Origin: JALXCH01 sp964495805
Lineage (GTDB): Bacteria > Calditrichota > Calditrichia > RBG-13-44-9
Assembly (NCBI GenBank): GCA_964495805.1
Contig: CAZBWV010000066.1
Span: forward strand, 36,698-100,697
Direction of reading: 5' to 3'
Length of the DNA stretch: 64,000 bases
Made by a program: the position numbers and the translations under genes. Under the pieces are notes generated by a model, which was given only the letters and a program-made list of their open reading frames with translations, made no database searches and was not told the DNA's origin. The stretch's first letter is position 1, and the number at the start of each line of letters is the position of its first letter. Below, piece after piece: positions 1-7,848 of the stretch.

Positions 1-594
1 GAAGAATTCCTGGGCAAACCACCGTTTCTGTTCCGAAAAGTGCTCCAGGAGAATCTGGTGGGTGTGGCCACCGGCCTGGCCTGGACGCCGTACGGGGGCG
101 ATGTGCTGAAAATCGAAGTGAACATCTTCCCCGGCAAAGGCAAACTCATCCTTACCGGAAAGTTGGGCGAGGTGATGAAAGAGTCCGCTCAAACGGCACT
201 GAGTTACCTGCGGTCCATTGCCCAGGAGATGCATATTGATCCGGCACGGTTTCAGGAAAACGACATCCATGTGCACATTCCCGAAGGTGCCATTCCCAAG
301 GACGGCCCCAGCGCCGGGGTAACACTGGCCACCGCTCTGCTCTCTGCCTTTACCGGCCGAAAAGTGCGCGGCGATGTGGCTATGACCGGGGAAATCACCC
401 TGCGGGGTAAAGTGCTGGCCATTGGCGGGCTAAACGAAAAAATGCTGGCTGCCCAGCGGAACAACATTCCCGTGGTTATTGTACCTGCAGAAAATCAAAA
501 GGAAATTGACGATTTACCCCAGGAACTCCGCGAAGGGATTCGGATTGTATCGGTGCAGGACTACCGGGAAATCCTGGATCAAGTGTTTGTCTAA
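1..594 (+). CDS. lon: Lon protease, C-terminal proteolytic domain (partial, 5' end outside window)
   Basis: The reading frame is open from the first base, so only the last 197 residues of an approximately 800-residue ATP-dependent serine protease are visible. This part is the Lon P-domain. It opens with the family signature GLAWTPYGGD and carries the catalytic serine in KDGPSAGVTLA and the catalytic lysine in IGGLNEKMLAA, forming the Ser-Lys dyad. The AAA+ module and N-terminal domain lie to the left of the window. Lon degrades misfolded and short-lived regulatory proteins in the cytoplasm. A GTG at base 40 lies inside the conserved domain and is not a real start. The stop is intact and is followed by a 122-base gap to an unrelated exported protein. 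Confidence 0.96.
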   Translation, partial: EEFLGKPPFLFRKVLQENLVGVATGLAWTPYGGDVLKIEVNIFPGKGKLILTGKLGEVMKESAQTALSYLRSIAQEMHIDPARFQENDIHVHIPEGAIPKDGPSAGVTLATALLSAFTGRKVRGDVAMTGEITLRGKVLAIGGLNEKMLAAQRNNIPVVIVPAENQKEIDDLPQELREGIRIVSVQDYREILDQVFV

Positions 595-716
595 TCCCAC
601 ATTCAAAAAATCCCGAACCCAGAAGCAACTTGTGCACTGCATCACGACAGAAGCGCCGAAAATCCCTTAATTGTGCTGCATGTGTATTTTTAACCAATAC
701 CAAGAGGAGAAACAAA

Positions 717-1337
717 ATGAAGCAGTTGTTGGTTGTTTTTCTGGCCCTGTTGTTTATCGCTTTTAGTGTGCAGGCACAAAGTCAAATTGGGATCTTTGGC
801 GGGTACGGCAAATCTAATTTTGATTTGTCCGATGAAAACGGGGAGGATTCCGGGCTGGATCAGTCCAGTTTCATTCCGGTCGGTGCGGAACTGCTGTTCG
901 GTTCCAAATTTCAGATTGGCGCGGAAGTAAGTTATTCCGTGTCACCATTCTCTTTTAAAGCAGAAGAAGGAGGCGTTACGTACGTGGAGGAGCGCATTTC
1001 CCAGATTCTGGTGGGTGGTGTGGTCAAAATTCATTTTGGCGAAGGAACCATTCGGCCGTTTGTTCGCGGCGGAGCCGGTCTGTATATGGGAAAGGACGAA
1101 ATTGATTTTAATGAAGAATTCAGTCAATTTCTGGGCGTGACAGATACCACCATCAACTTTAAAAGCGCTTTCGGATTTAACTTTGGTGGCGGTTTGAAAT
1201 TTCAACTGGGCGAAAACAGCTTTTTATTTGGTGAATTTGTTTACCACATGGTAAAACGGGAACTGGACGTGGAAGGTGCCGAGAAAATGAAGATGGATAA
1301 CTGGGCCATTCGTGGTGGCATAGAATTTGGCCTGTAG
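717..1337 (+). CDS. Exported outer-membrane beta-barrel-like protein
   Basis: The 206-residue protein has a clear signal peptide (MKQLLVVFLALLFIAFSVQAQ, cleaved near residue 21). It then shows alternating hydrophobic/polar strands rich in Gly and aromatic residues (GIFGGYGKSNF, RPFVRGGAGLYMG, FGFNFGGGLKFQLG) and ends in a strand closing on Phe-Gly-Leu. This matches small eight-strand barrels of the OmpA-like/opacity type, but the sequence alone names no specific function. The start at 717 is chosen because GAGGAGA lies just upstream and the signal peptide begins there; the upstream extension of the open frame has no export signal. A stem-loop terminator follows, so it is probably monocistronic. 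Confidence 0.8.
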   Translation: MKQLLVVFLALLFIAFSVQAQSQIGIFGGYGKSNFDLSDENGEDSGLDQSSFIPVGAELLFGSKFQIGAEVSYSVSPFSFKAEEGGVTYVEERISQILVGGVVKIHFGEGTIRPFVRGGAGLYMGKDEIDFNEEFSQFLGVTDTTINFKSAFGFNFGGGLKFQLGENSFLFGEFVYHMVKRELDVEGAEKMKMDNWAIRGGIEFGL

Positions 1338-1360
1338 CAATTAAATGGGAAATCAACACG

Positions 1361-1406
1361 CAGGGGAATTCGAAGAGGCAACTCTCCGCTTCCCCTGTTG
1401 TTTTTT
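1361..1406 (+). terminator. Intrinsic terminator after the barrel protein
   Basis: CAGGGGAA (1361-1368) pairs with TTCCCCTG (1390-1397). An inner AGAG-GCAA-CTCT mini-hairpin sits in the loop, and the stem is followed by TTGTTTTTT. It lies 24 bases after the stop codon. Confidence 0.75.
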
Positions 1407-1530
1407 GGGATTTCCACTCCACCTCCCTGGCTATCACCTCGCAGTACACGATGTTTTTTGATTTTACAAATTGCTTTTAAATTCAGTAAAAAAAGTGTAA
1501 CTTTCGCCTCAAATCATTTTGGATAGGGAC

Positions 1531-2700
1531 ATGCAGAAATTTCAGGGATTTGATTTCTATCAGATCGATTCTTTGTTGAGCGAAGACGAGAAACTGATTC
1601 GCGATTCGGTTCGTCAGTGGGTGGACGAGGAAGTGCTCCCTATCATTGAAACTCACTATCAAAATGGCGAATTTCCAATACATCTGGTGTCCCAGATGGG
1701 CGAGATGGGCCTATTAGGAGCCAATTTACCCCAGAAGTACGGGTGCGCCGGGGTTAACAACGTAGCGTACGGGTTGATCATGCAAGAACTGGAGCGTGGC
1801 GATAGCGGGATTCGCAGTTTTGCCTCGGTTCAGGGCGGACTGGTAATGTACCCCATTTACAGGTGGGGAACCGAAAAACAAAAACAGTACTGGTTGCCCA
1901 AGCTGGCTTCCGGCGAAATGATCGGCTGCTTTGGACTGACCGAACCGGACTACGGTTCCAACCCCGGCGGCATGACAACAACTGCGGTGGATGACGGCGA
2001 TAGCTATGTACTGAACGGTTCCAAGATGTGGATTACCAACGGCTCCATTGCCGATGTGGCGGTTGTGTGGGCAAAGCTGGACGGAGTTGTACGCGGGTTT
2101 CTGGTGGAACAGGGAACACCGGGATTTGTGGCACCGGAGATTAAGAACAAGCACTCTCTGCGTGCTTCGGTGACTTCGGAATTAGTGTTTCAGGATTGTC
2201 GGATTCCCAAAGAAAATATTTTACCGGGAACCACCGGACTGCGAAATCCGTTGGAATGTTTGACCCAGGCACGTTATGGCATCGCCTGGGGAGCAGTGGG
2301 TTCGGCCATGGCCTGCTACCACGAAGCACTGGAATATGCCAAAAGCCGAATCCAGTTCGATAAGCCCATTGCCGGGTTTCAATTGGTTCAACAAAAGTTA
2401 GTGTACATGGCCACGGAAATTACCAAAGCGCAACTGCTGGTGCTTCAATTGGGCAGGCTGAAAGATTCGGGACAGATGAACTACGTGCAGGTTTCCATGG
2501 CCAAGCGAAACAATGTGTACCACGCGCTGGAAATTGCCCGGATGGCACGGGATATTCTGGCTGCCAACGGCATCAGTTCGGAATACCAGACCATGAGGCA
2601 CATGTGCAACCTTGAGTCGGTCAAAACCTACGAAGGAACTCATGATATTCATACATTAATCATCGGGCACCATTTAACCGGAATACCGGCGTTTCACTAA
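1531..2700 (+). CDS. Acyl-CoA dehydrogenase, glutaryl-CoA dehydrogenase type
   Basis: The 389-residue FAD enzyme oxidises an acyl-CoA and passes electrons to ETF. Several segments follow the glutaryl-CoA dehydrogenase pattern rather than short- or medium-chain enzymes: IRSFASVQGGLVMYPIY with the substrate-carboxylate arginine, GCFGLTEPDYGSNPGGM, FSLRAS-like HSLRASVTS, ARYGIAWG, QLGRLKDSGQ and the catalytic glutamate in KTYEGTHDIH (residue about 368). The expected substrate is glutaryl-CoA, decarboxylated to crotonyl-CoA, feeding the 3-hydroxybutyryl-CoA dehydrogenase and thiolase found at 26.6-28.7 kb. ATG 1531 is preferred over an in-frame TTG at 1519, although neither has a strong ribosome site. 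The stop overlaps the next start (TAATG). Confidence 0.9.
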   Translation: MQKFQGFDFYQIDSLLSEDEKLIRDSVRQWVDEEVLPIIETHYQNGEFPIHLVSQMGEMGLLGANLPQKYGCAGVNNVAYGLIMQELERGDSGIRSFASVQGGLVMYPIYRWGTEKQKQYWLPKLASGEMIGCFGLTEPDYGSNPGGMTTTAVDDGDSYVLNGSKMWITNGSIADVAVVWAKLDGVVRGFLVEQGTPGFVAPEIKNKHSLRASVTSELVFQDCRIPKENILPGTTGLRNPLECLTQARYGIAWGAVGSAMACYHEALEYAKSRIQFDKPIAGFQLVQQKLVYMATEITKAQLLVLQLGRLKDSGQMNYVQVSMAKRNNVYHALEIARMARDILAANGISSEYQTMRHMCNLESVKTYEGTHDIHTLIIGHHLTGIPAFH

Positions 2701-3764
2701 TGGATAACGAACAGAAGACATCGGTTGTTGTAGTAGAAGACGACATTCAATACGGGCAGATGCTGGCCGAAGCCCTGATGGAATTCAACTACCATGTGTA
2801 TGTTTCCTTCTCCGCTACTGGCGGAATGGACATCATCCGCAAACACAAAATCGATATCGTCCTGTCGGATATCAACATGCCGGGTATTAACGGTATCGAA
2901 CTGGCCCGCCAGATTATGAAAATGTTTCTGGATATCCCCATTGTGCTGATTACCGGCCTGCACGACCTGAGTCTGGTAAAAAAAGCGCTGGAAATCGGGG
3001 TCTCCGATTACATTGTGAAACCGATTAAAATAGACGAACTACCGGTGGTAATCGAACGCAACCTCCAGCGAAAGCGGCTGGCCAGCCACCTTCTCTCCGA
3101 AAACAAAGCGGAAATCCTGTTAGAAGCCCTTAAAGCCTTGATGCGCGCTCTGGATGCCAAGGACCCCTATACATATGGTCATTCCCAGCGGGTAGTCAAA
3201 CTGGCCATGATGATGGCTGACGAGCTGAAGCTGGACAACGGACGACGTTACACCCTGCAGCTGGCTGCCTCCCTCCACGACATTGGAAAAATCGGAATGC
3301 CGGATAGCATTCTGAAAAAAGCGGATAGCCTGGAGGATTACGAATATCGCAAGGCAAAAGACCACCCCATTATCGGGAGCCAGATTTTAGGCGAGATTGA
3401 AGAGCTCAGCGAGGTGGCTTCCATTGTGCGCCATCACCACGAACGCTGGGACGGCACCGGTTACCCGGACGGCCTGAAAGGTGAAGCCATTCCGTTCTTC
3501 GCCCGCATCCTTTCGATTCTGGATGCTTACGAAGCGCTGGTCTCCGACCGGGTGTACCGCAAAGGAATGGACAAATTCTCTGCTTTAGAAGAAATCAAGC
3601 GCAACGCCGGTACCCAGTTCGACCCCCGACTGGTCAATATCTTTGTCAACGCCATGCTCTCCCGGTTCAACGATCCGGATGAATTGGACGATGCCCGGAA
3701 ACCTTCGAAAGAGAATTCCCGGGAAGAAACCTCTTCTCTAACTTCCAGAGCTCACACCAGTTAA
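2700..3764 (+). CDS. Response regulator with HD-GYP cyclic-di-GMP phosphodiesterase output
   Basis: In 354 residues there is a receiver domain (about 8-120) with acidic pocket E13-D14-D15, phosphoacceptor D57 (LSDINMPG) and conserved K107 (IVKPI). An HD-GYP domain follows (about 140-330) with HSQRVVKLA, the H193-D194 pair in SLHDIGKIGMP, HHHERWDGTGYPDG and ILDAYEALVSDRVYR. HD-GYP domains hydrolyse c-di-GMP, so phosphorylation probably tunes this second messenger. The Ser/Glu-rich tail is probably disordered. The start shares one base with the acyl-CoA dehydrogenase stop, implying translational coupling. No partner kinase is visible, making it an orphan regulator in this window. Motility control is plausible because flagellar genes lie elsewhere in the window, but that is inference. 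Confidence 0.93.
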   Translation: MDNEQKTSVVVVEDDIQYGQMLAEALMEFNYHVYVSFSATGGMDIIRKHKIDIVLSDINMPGINGIELARQIMKMFLDIPIVLITGLHDLSLVKKALEIGVSDYIVKPIKIDELPVVIERNLQRKRLASHLLSENKAEILLEALKALMRALDAKDPYTYGHSQRVVKLAMMMADELKLDNGRRYTLQLAASLHDIGKIGMPDSILKKADSLEDYEYRKAKDHPIIGSQILGEIEELSEVASIVRHHHERWDGTGYPDGLKGEAIPFFARILSILDAYEALVSDRVYRKGMDKFSALEEIKRNAGTQFDPRLVNIFVNAMLSRFNDPDELDDARKPSKENSREETSSLTSRAHTS

Positions 3765-3785
3765 CCTTCACCATTTCCCGGTTCC

Positions 3786-4973
3786 ATGGTGGCAAATCCA
3801 ATTCCGTACAAGTTCTCCCGCATCTTTGTCAGTCGCACAGCACTTTCCGACGACATCACTCGAACCGTTCTTGCTCAACTGCCCCATCTCCCCACGGAAA
3901 TCGTGGAAGATGAGCAGCAATTTCGGGAACAGCTTTCCACCCTGCCTTTAACCGAAGGCAAACGCACACTATGGCTAACCCGCTTCCCCGGTCAGTTTCT
4001 GAAGCCGTGTCCTGGTACTCAACCTCCTTACCGTTGTTGCAATTACCTGGTCATTAACGAAACCACCAATTGCCCCATCGACTGTACTTATTGCATCCTG
4101 CAGGGTTACATCAACAATCCGGCAATTACCATTTACACCAACTACCCCAAAATCATTCAGGAAATGGAAGCCCTTGCCCGCGCCAATCCCCGGCGCATTT
4201 TACGCATGGGAACCGGCGAGTTAACCGACAGCCTGGCACTGGACCCGCTGACCCGCTTATCGGAAAAATTGATGCAGGCTATTCAGACCATTCCCAATGT
4301 GCTGCTGGAGCTCAAAAGCAAAACCGCCCACATTCACCATCTGTTTCCCCATCCGCATCGACGGGTGGTGCTTTCCTGGTCGGTCAATCCCGAACCGATT
4401 GTACAAAGCGAGGAACACAAAGCCCACTCCCTTTCTCAACGGCTTCGGGCAGCGCAGGAAGCTGCCAGGCAGGGATTTCTGATAGGACTCCATTTCGACC
4501 CGATTATTTATATACCGAACTGGAAACCACAGTACCTGCACCTGATCGAAGAAATCGCACGCTTCGTACCATCGGAACGCATTGCCTGGATCAGTCTGGG
4601 TAGTTTTCGGTATCCGCCTTCGTTGCAGGAGGTGATTCGGTTGCGCTTTCCGCGCACGCGCATCTTCTCCGGCGAACAGGTCCCCGGAATGGACGGCAAA
4701 ATGCGCTACCTGCGCCCCCTGCGTTTGCACATGTACCAGACCATCTATCAGGCATTGCGAGAGAAGCTGGGCGAGGTGTTTGTCTATTTCTGCATGGAAG
4801 ATGAACCGATGTGGGAAACCGTGCTCAACCGCTCACCCGGCAACAGCAATGAGGTGGACTGGTATTTTGCCCAATCTCTCCATAAAAAATTTCCGGAACT
4901 GGGACTTCCCCGGCCAGAACGGTCGGTGTACCAGCAGGACATTCTTTTCCCCTTCCGGGAAACAAACGGCTGA
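3786..4973 (+). CDS. Radical SAM protein of the spore photoproduct lyase (SPL) family
   Basis: The 395-residue protein has the radical SAM cluster motif C-x3-C-x2-C as C96-C100-C103 (CPIDCTYC), preceded by YLVINETTN and followed by ILQGYINNPAITIYTNY, which is the SplB arrangement. Downstream segments LLELKSKTAHIHHLF, SWSVNPEPIVQSEEH and GLHFDPIIYIPNW also fit SPL-like proteins. SPL reverses spore thymine dimers, but at the position where Bacillus SplB carries its H-donor cysteine this protein reads RMGTGELTDSLALDP, without cysteine. The substrate is therefore uncertain. Members of this broader family occur in non-spore-formers and are usually annotated as DNA repair photolyase-like. It starts 21 bases after the HD-GYP gene. 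Confidence 0.82.
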   Translation: MVANPIPYKFSRIFVSRTALSDDITRTVLAQLPHLPTEIVEDEQQFREQLSTLPLTEGKRTLWLTRFPGQFLKPCPGTQPPYRCCNYLVINETTNCPIDCTYCILQGYINNPAITIYTNYPKIIQEMEALARANPRRILRMGTGELTDSLALDPLTRLSEKLMQAIQTIPNVLLELKSKTAHIHHLFPHPHRRVVLSWSVNPEPIVQSEEHKAHSLSQRLRAAQEAARQGFLIGLHFDPIIYIPNWKPQYLHLIEEIARFVPSERIAWISLGSFRYPPSLQEVIRLRFPRTRIFSGEQVPGMDGKMRYLRPLRLHMYQTIYQALREKLGEVFVYFCMEDEPMWETVLNRSPGNSNEVDWYFAQSLHKKFPELGLPRPERSVYQQDILFPFRETNG

Positions 4974-5049
4974 TATTTTTGCCAGCAATTTCTTTTCTCT
5001 CAAACTGTTCGTATATTGGTTGGACTAATAAATTTCTTCGGAGCAACCT

Positions 5050-5682
5050 TTGGATAAACTACGCCGCGATCGCCTTATTTTCATCGGATTGGGAATCATC
5101 CTGACCATCTCCACTTATGCTTTTCTACGCTATTCCTACAAACTGTCCGACGGATTTCCTTTTTCGCAGGAAATTATTGCCGCCATCATGGGCGCCATTA
5201 TTACCATCCTGATTACTGCTGCCCTGCTCAATAAGCAAACGGAAGTGGAATTGCTCAAGGAAGAAAATCTTAAATTTCTGGAACTCAAATCGGGAATTTA
5301 CACCCAGTTGTTAGACTACATTGAGGACATCATCCTCAGCGAAACCATTTCGTACAAGGATTTAATACGGCTGCGTATTCTGAATCAGAAGATCTCCTTT
5401 GTAGCCAGTCGCCAGGTGCTGGAAGCCTTCGGAAAATTTATCGACTTTTTCGGAAAAATTGTGGAAGACCGCAGGTTAGTGGATGCTGAAGTGGACCAGC
5501 TGCTTCGTCTGGTGGGAGACCTGAGCATTCAGATTCGCTACGATTTGATGCAGGGGCATCGGGAGGAGAGCGAAACCGAACGACAACGGGAAGCAAATCA
5601 GATCCGCCGGAATGTACGTAAACTGGAGTTGAAGTGGTTGCGGAAAAAAGACCATCACACAGAGGGTTCCCGGAATAGTTGA
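5050..5682 (+). CDS. Membrane protein with two helices and a cytoplasmic coiled coil, unknown function
   Basis: I do not recognise a named family. The 210-residue protein has two hydrophobic segments (about residues 9-27, LIFIGLGIILTISTYAFL, and 40-58, IIAAIMGAIITILITAALL). A charged helical region follows (NKQTEVELLKEENLKFLELK) and the remainder is mostly alpha-helical, ending in a strongly basic tail (NVRKLELKWLRKKDHH). The start is a TTG at 5050, supported by CGGAG six bases upstream; no ATG gives both helices. Topology suggests a short loop outside and a helical bundle inside, possibly a scaffold. A stem-loop follows before the divergent-looking control region of the TetR gene. Confidence 0.7.
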   Translation: MDKLRRDRLIFIGLGIILTISTYAFLRYSYKLSDGFPFSQEIIAAIMGAIITILITAALLNKQTEVELLKEENLKFLELKSGIYTQLLDYIEDIILSETISYKDLIRLRILNQKISFVASRQVLEAFGKFIDFFGKIVEDRRLVDAEVDQLLRLVGDLSIQIRYDLMQGHREESETERQREANQIRRNVRKLELKWLRKKDHHTEGSRNS

Positions 5683-5725
5683 TGACTTTACTTTTCGAAA
5701 AGCGCGCCCGTTGATGGGCCACTCT

Positions 5726-5747
5726 CCCTTTCCGGAATCCGAAAGGG
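5726..5747 (+). terminator. Stem-loop, possible terminator
   Basis: CCCTTT-C-CGG pairs with CCGAAAGGG around an AAT loop, with one bulged C. No U-tract follows directly (CTCTTC), so it may be a weak or Rho-assisted terminator, or an RNA-processing site. Confidence 0.4.
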
Positions 5748-5811
5748 CTCTTCAGAGGGTGTGAACCTCTTCCTCACCATATTCCCCCAAAAAAAATTTT
5801 TTGCAACTTTC

Positions 5812-5857
5812 TTGCTTCAATTTCGTTGATTATTTTATATACCGAACGGTAGGTATA
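5812..5857 (+). promoter_or_regulatory. Promoter and TetR-type operator of the efflux operon
   Basis: A possible -35 TTGCTT (5812-5817) and -10 TTATAT (5835-5840) are 17 bases apart. Overlapping the -10 is an inverted repeat (5838-5857) with arms TATACC and GGTATA and a central ACCGAACGGT palindrome. This size and symmetry are typical for TetR-family autorepressor operators. The ribosome site AAGGAGAGG follows at once. Binding would cover the -10 and start point, so the TetR product at 5872 most likely represses its own operon. Confidence 0.65.
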
Positions 5858-5871
5858 AAAAGGAGAGGTTC

Positions 5872-6474
5872 ATGGCTACCACACAAACGGAATTGAGCAC
5901 TAAAGACCGCATTTTCATGACCGCAGCACAATTATTCGGAACTTACGGCTTCGAACGCGTTTCCATCCGGCAGATCTGCGAAGAAGTGGGCGTGGGGAAG
6001 CCCACCCTTTATTACTACTTCAAGGATAAAGAGACTCTGTTAGAGGAACTCATCGATTACGCCACCCGGTTAGGGCAAAAACTGCTGCAGGAATTCCTGA
6101 ACCCGGAAGACGATTTCCACCACCGTTTTCTGGGAATCATTCGCACCCATCAGGCATACGTAAAGCGCTACCCTTACTTCATCCGCTTCATCACCATGCT
6201 GAATCTGAGCGCACTCCCGGACCGAATCCGGCAGAAAATGGTTATGATACACCGGAATCGGTACAATCAGACCCGGGATTTCTTTCAGGAGGGCATTCAG
6301 TTAGGTTTCATTCCCCGGGAGGTTGATCTGAACGTGCTGATTGCCTCCTTCCTGGGCACCATCAATCAGCTGGTGTTCATGGATATTTTTGCTCCCGCGG
6401 AATATCAATTCGACGACAACAAAGTGCAACATCTTTATCAACTCTGGACGCAACGCATTTTTAATCAATCATAA
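5872..6474 (+). CDS. TetR/AcrR-family repressor of the efflux operon
   Basis: The 200-residue protein has an N-terminal helix-turn-helix (about 10-57) with the family signature: KDRIFMTAAQLFGTYGFERVSIRQICEEVGVGKPTLYYYFKDKE is the TetR recognition region, with TLYYYF at its end. The C-terminal ligand domain is diverged, as usual. It is the first gene of an operon with TolC-like, membrane-fusion and RND permease genes, starting 15 bases before the TolC-like gene. A palindromic operator lies directly upstream. By analogy with AcrR/TtgR-type systems it should release DNA on binding a pump substrate, but the ligand is not deducible. Confidence 0.93.
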   Translation: MATTQTELSTKDRIFMTAAQLFGTYGFERVSIRQICEEVGVGKPTLYYYFKDKETLLEELIDYATRLGQKLLQEFLNPEDDFHHRFLGIIRTHQAYVKRYPYFIRFITMLNLSALPDRIRQKMVMIHRNRYNQTRDFFQEGIQLGFIPREVDLNVLIASFLGTINQLVFMDIFAPAEYQFDDNKVQHLYQLWTQRIFNQS

Positions 6475-6489
6475 TTCGCGGAGGTTTCC

Positions 6490-7833
6490 ATGCGACATAA
6501 ATTCTGGCCACTTTTAATCGGGATGCTGTTCGGTTTATTCCACCTTGCACCGGCACAGCGGGTCATTACCCTGACCTGGAGCGATGTGGTTGGGTTAACC
6601 CGCACCCAGAACCTGGACCTGCAGATTGGTTATCAGGACTATCGCTATCAGAAAATGAACCACTGGAAGAGCTACGCTGAGTTTCTTCCCACAGTGAATT
6701 ACCAGTTCCAGCGTACCCATAACATCGAACTCCCCGAATTCGTGTTCATGGGGCAACACATTAAGGTCGGTACCAATTACAATTACACCCACGCATTTCA
6801 ATTACAATATCCGCTGTTTTTAGGCGGTGCACGTTTTGCCAACCTGCGTATTCAGAGCAGTTTACGCAAATCCCTGAAAGCACAATTAGAGAACAAAGAA
6901 CAGAACGTGGTATTTCAGGCGCTGGATGCCTACTTTCGCATCATGCTTTCGGACGAGCTGATTGCGGTTAACCGCCGGGCTTACCAGGCGGCGCAGGCGA
7001 ACCTGGAACAGGTGCAAAAGTTTTACGATGCCGGGACAGCCTCTCAGCTGGAATTGCTCCAGGCCCGCACCCGGCTTTCCTCCACTCTGGCACCACTCAC
7101 CTCCGCCATCAACAATAAAAAATTAGCCGTGGAAAACCTGAAGTTCATTCTAAACATCGATCCGGCAGATTCACTGGTTATTCTGGACACACTCAAACAG
7201 GAAAATTACATCCGGAACTTCATTTCCATGGATTTAGCGGAACTTCAGCAAACCGCACTGGAACATCGCCCGGAAATTCGCATGATGGCTGAGCAAAAAA
7301 ATGTTGCAGGCGGTCAGAAGCTACTTGCTGCCTCTCACTTTTTGCCTTCGGTGGTTGCCAGTGCTTCCGTGCAGCATCAGGCGCAGCTGGAGCAGGCTGG
7401 CGTCCATTGGGAAGATTACACCCGGGTGAAAAACGCAGTGGTGGCTGTGCAGTTTCCCCTGTTTCAGGGGGGTAAACGGGCGCTGGAATTCCAGCAGGCG
7501 CGCATTCAGGAGAAAAAAGCCACCCTGCAAATGGAGCAGGTCAAACGTTCCATTTTGTTAGAAGTGGAAACCGCTTATCGTAAATTCAAAGAAGCGGAAG
7601 CCAATCTGAAAAGCCTGCGGATTGCCCGCCAGGAAGCCCGGGAAGCTCTGCGCCTGGCCAACCTGAACTACCAGGAGGGTCTGGCCACTCAGGTGGATGT
7701 GCTAACCGCTCAGTTAGCGTATAGCAACAACGACGCCAAGTTTCAGCAGGGCGTTTACGAGTACAACCTGGCTCAGCTTCGGCTGATTAAATCGGTAGGT
7801 CTTTTACCGCTCATCTGGAATCAGGAAAATTAG
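6490..7833 (+). CDS. TolC-family outer membrane efflux protein
   Basis: The 447-residue protein has a signal peptide (MRHKFWPLLIGMLFGLFHLAPAQ) and two repeats of the outer-membrane-efflux (OEP) domain. Long amphipathic helices are visible (NKEQNVVFQALDAYFRIM, YQAAQANLEQVQKFYDAGTA, MEQVKRSILLEVETAYRKF, YQEGLATQVDVLTAQLAYS). GTASQLELLQAR and GLATQVDVLTAQ are the paired signatures of the two halves. It would form the trimeric exit duct through the outer membrane for the adjacent RND pump. GCGGAGG precedes the start by a few bases, and the membrane-fusion gene follows after 15 bases with its own ribosome site. Confidence 0.95.
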   Translation: MRHKFWPLLIGMLFGLFHLAPAQRVITLTWSDVVGLTRTQNLDLQIGYQDYRYQKMNHWKSYAEFLPTVNYQFQRTHNIELPEFVFMGQHIKVGTNYNYTHAFQLQYPLFLGGARFANLRIQSSLRKSLKAQLENKEQNVVFQALDAYFRIMLSDELIAVNRRAYQAAQANLEQVQKFYDAGTASQLELLQARTRLSSTLAPLTSAINNKKLAVENLKFILNIDPADSLVILDTLKQENYIRNFISMDLAELQQTALEHRPEIRMMAEQKNVAGGQKLLAASHFLPSVVASASVQHQAQLEQAGVHWEDYTRVKNAVVAVQFPLFQGGKRALEFQQARIQEKKATLQMEQVKRSILLEVETAYRKFKEAEANLKSLRIARQEAREALRLANLNYQEGLATQVDVLTAQLAYSNNDAKFQQGVYEYNLAQLRLIKSVGLLPLIWNQEN

Positions 7834-7848
7834 TCAAAGGAGAATACA

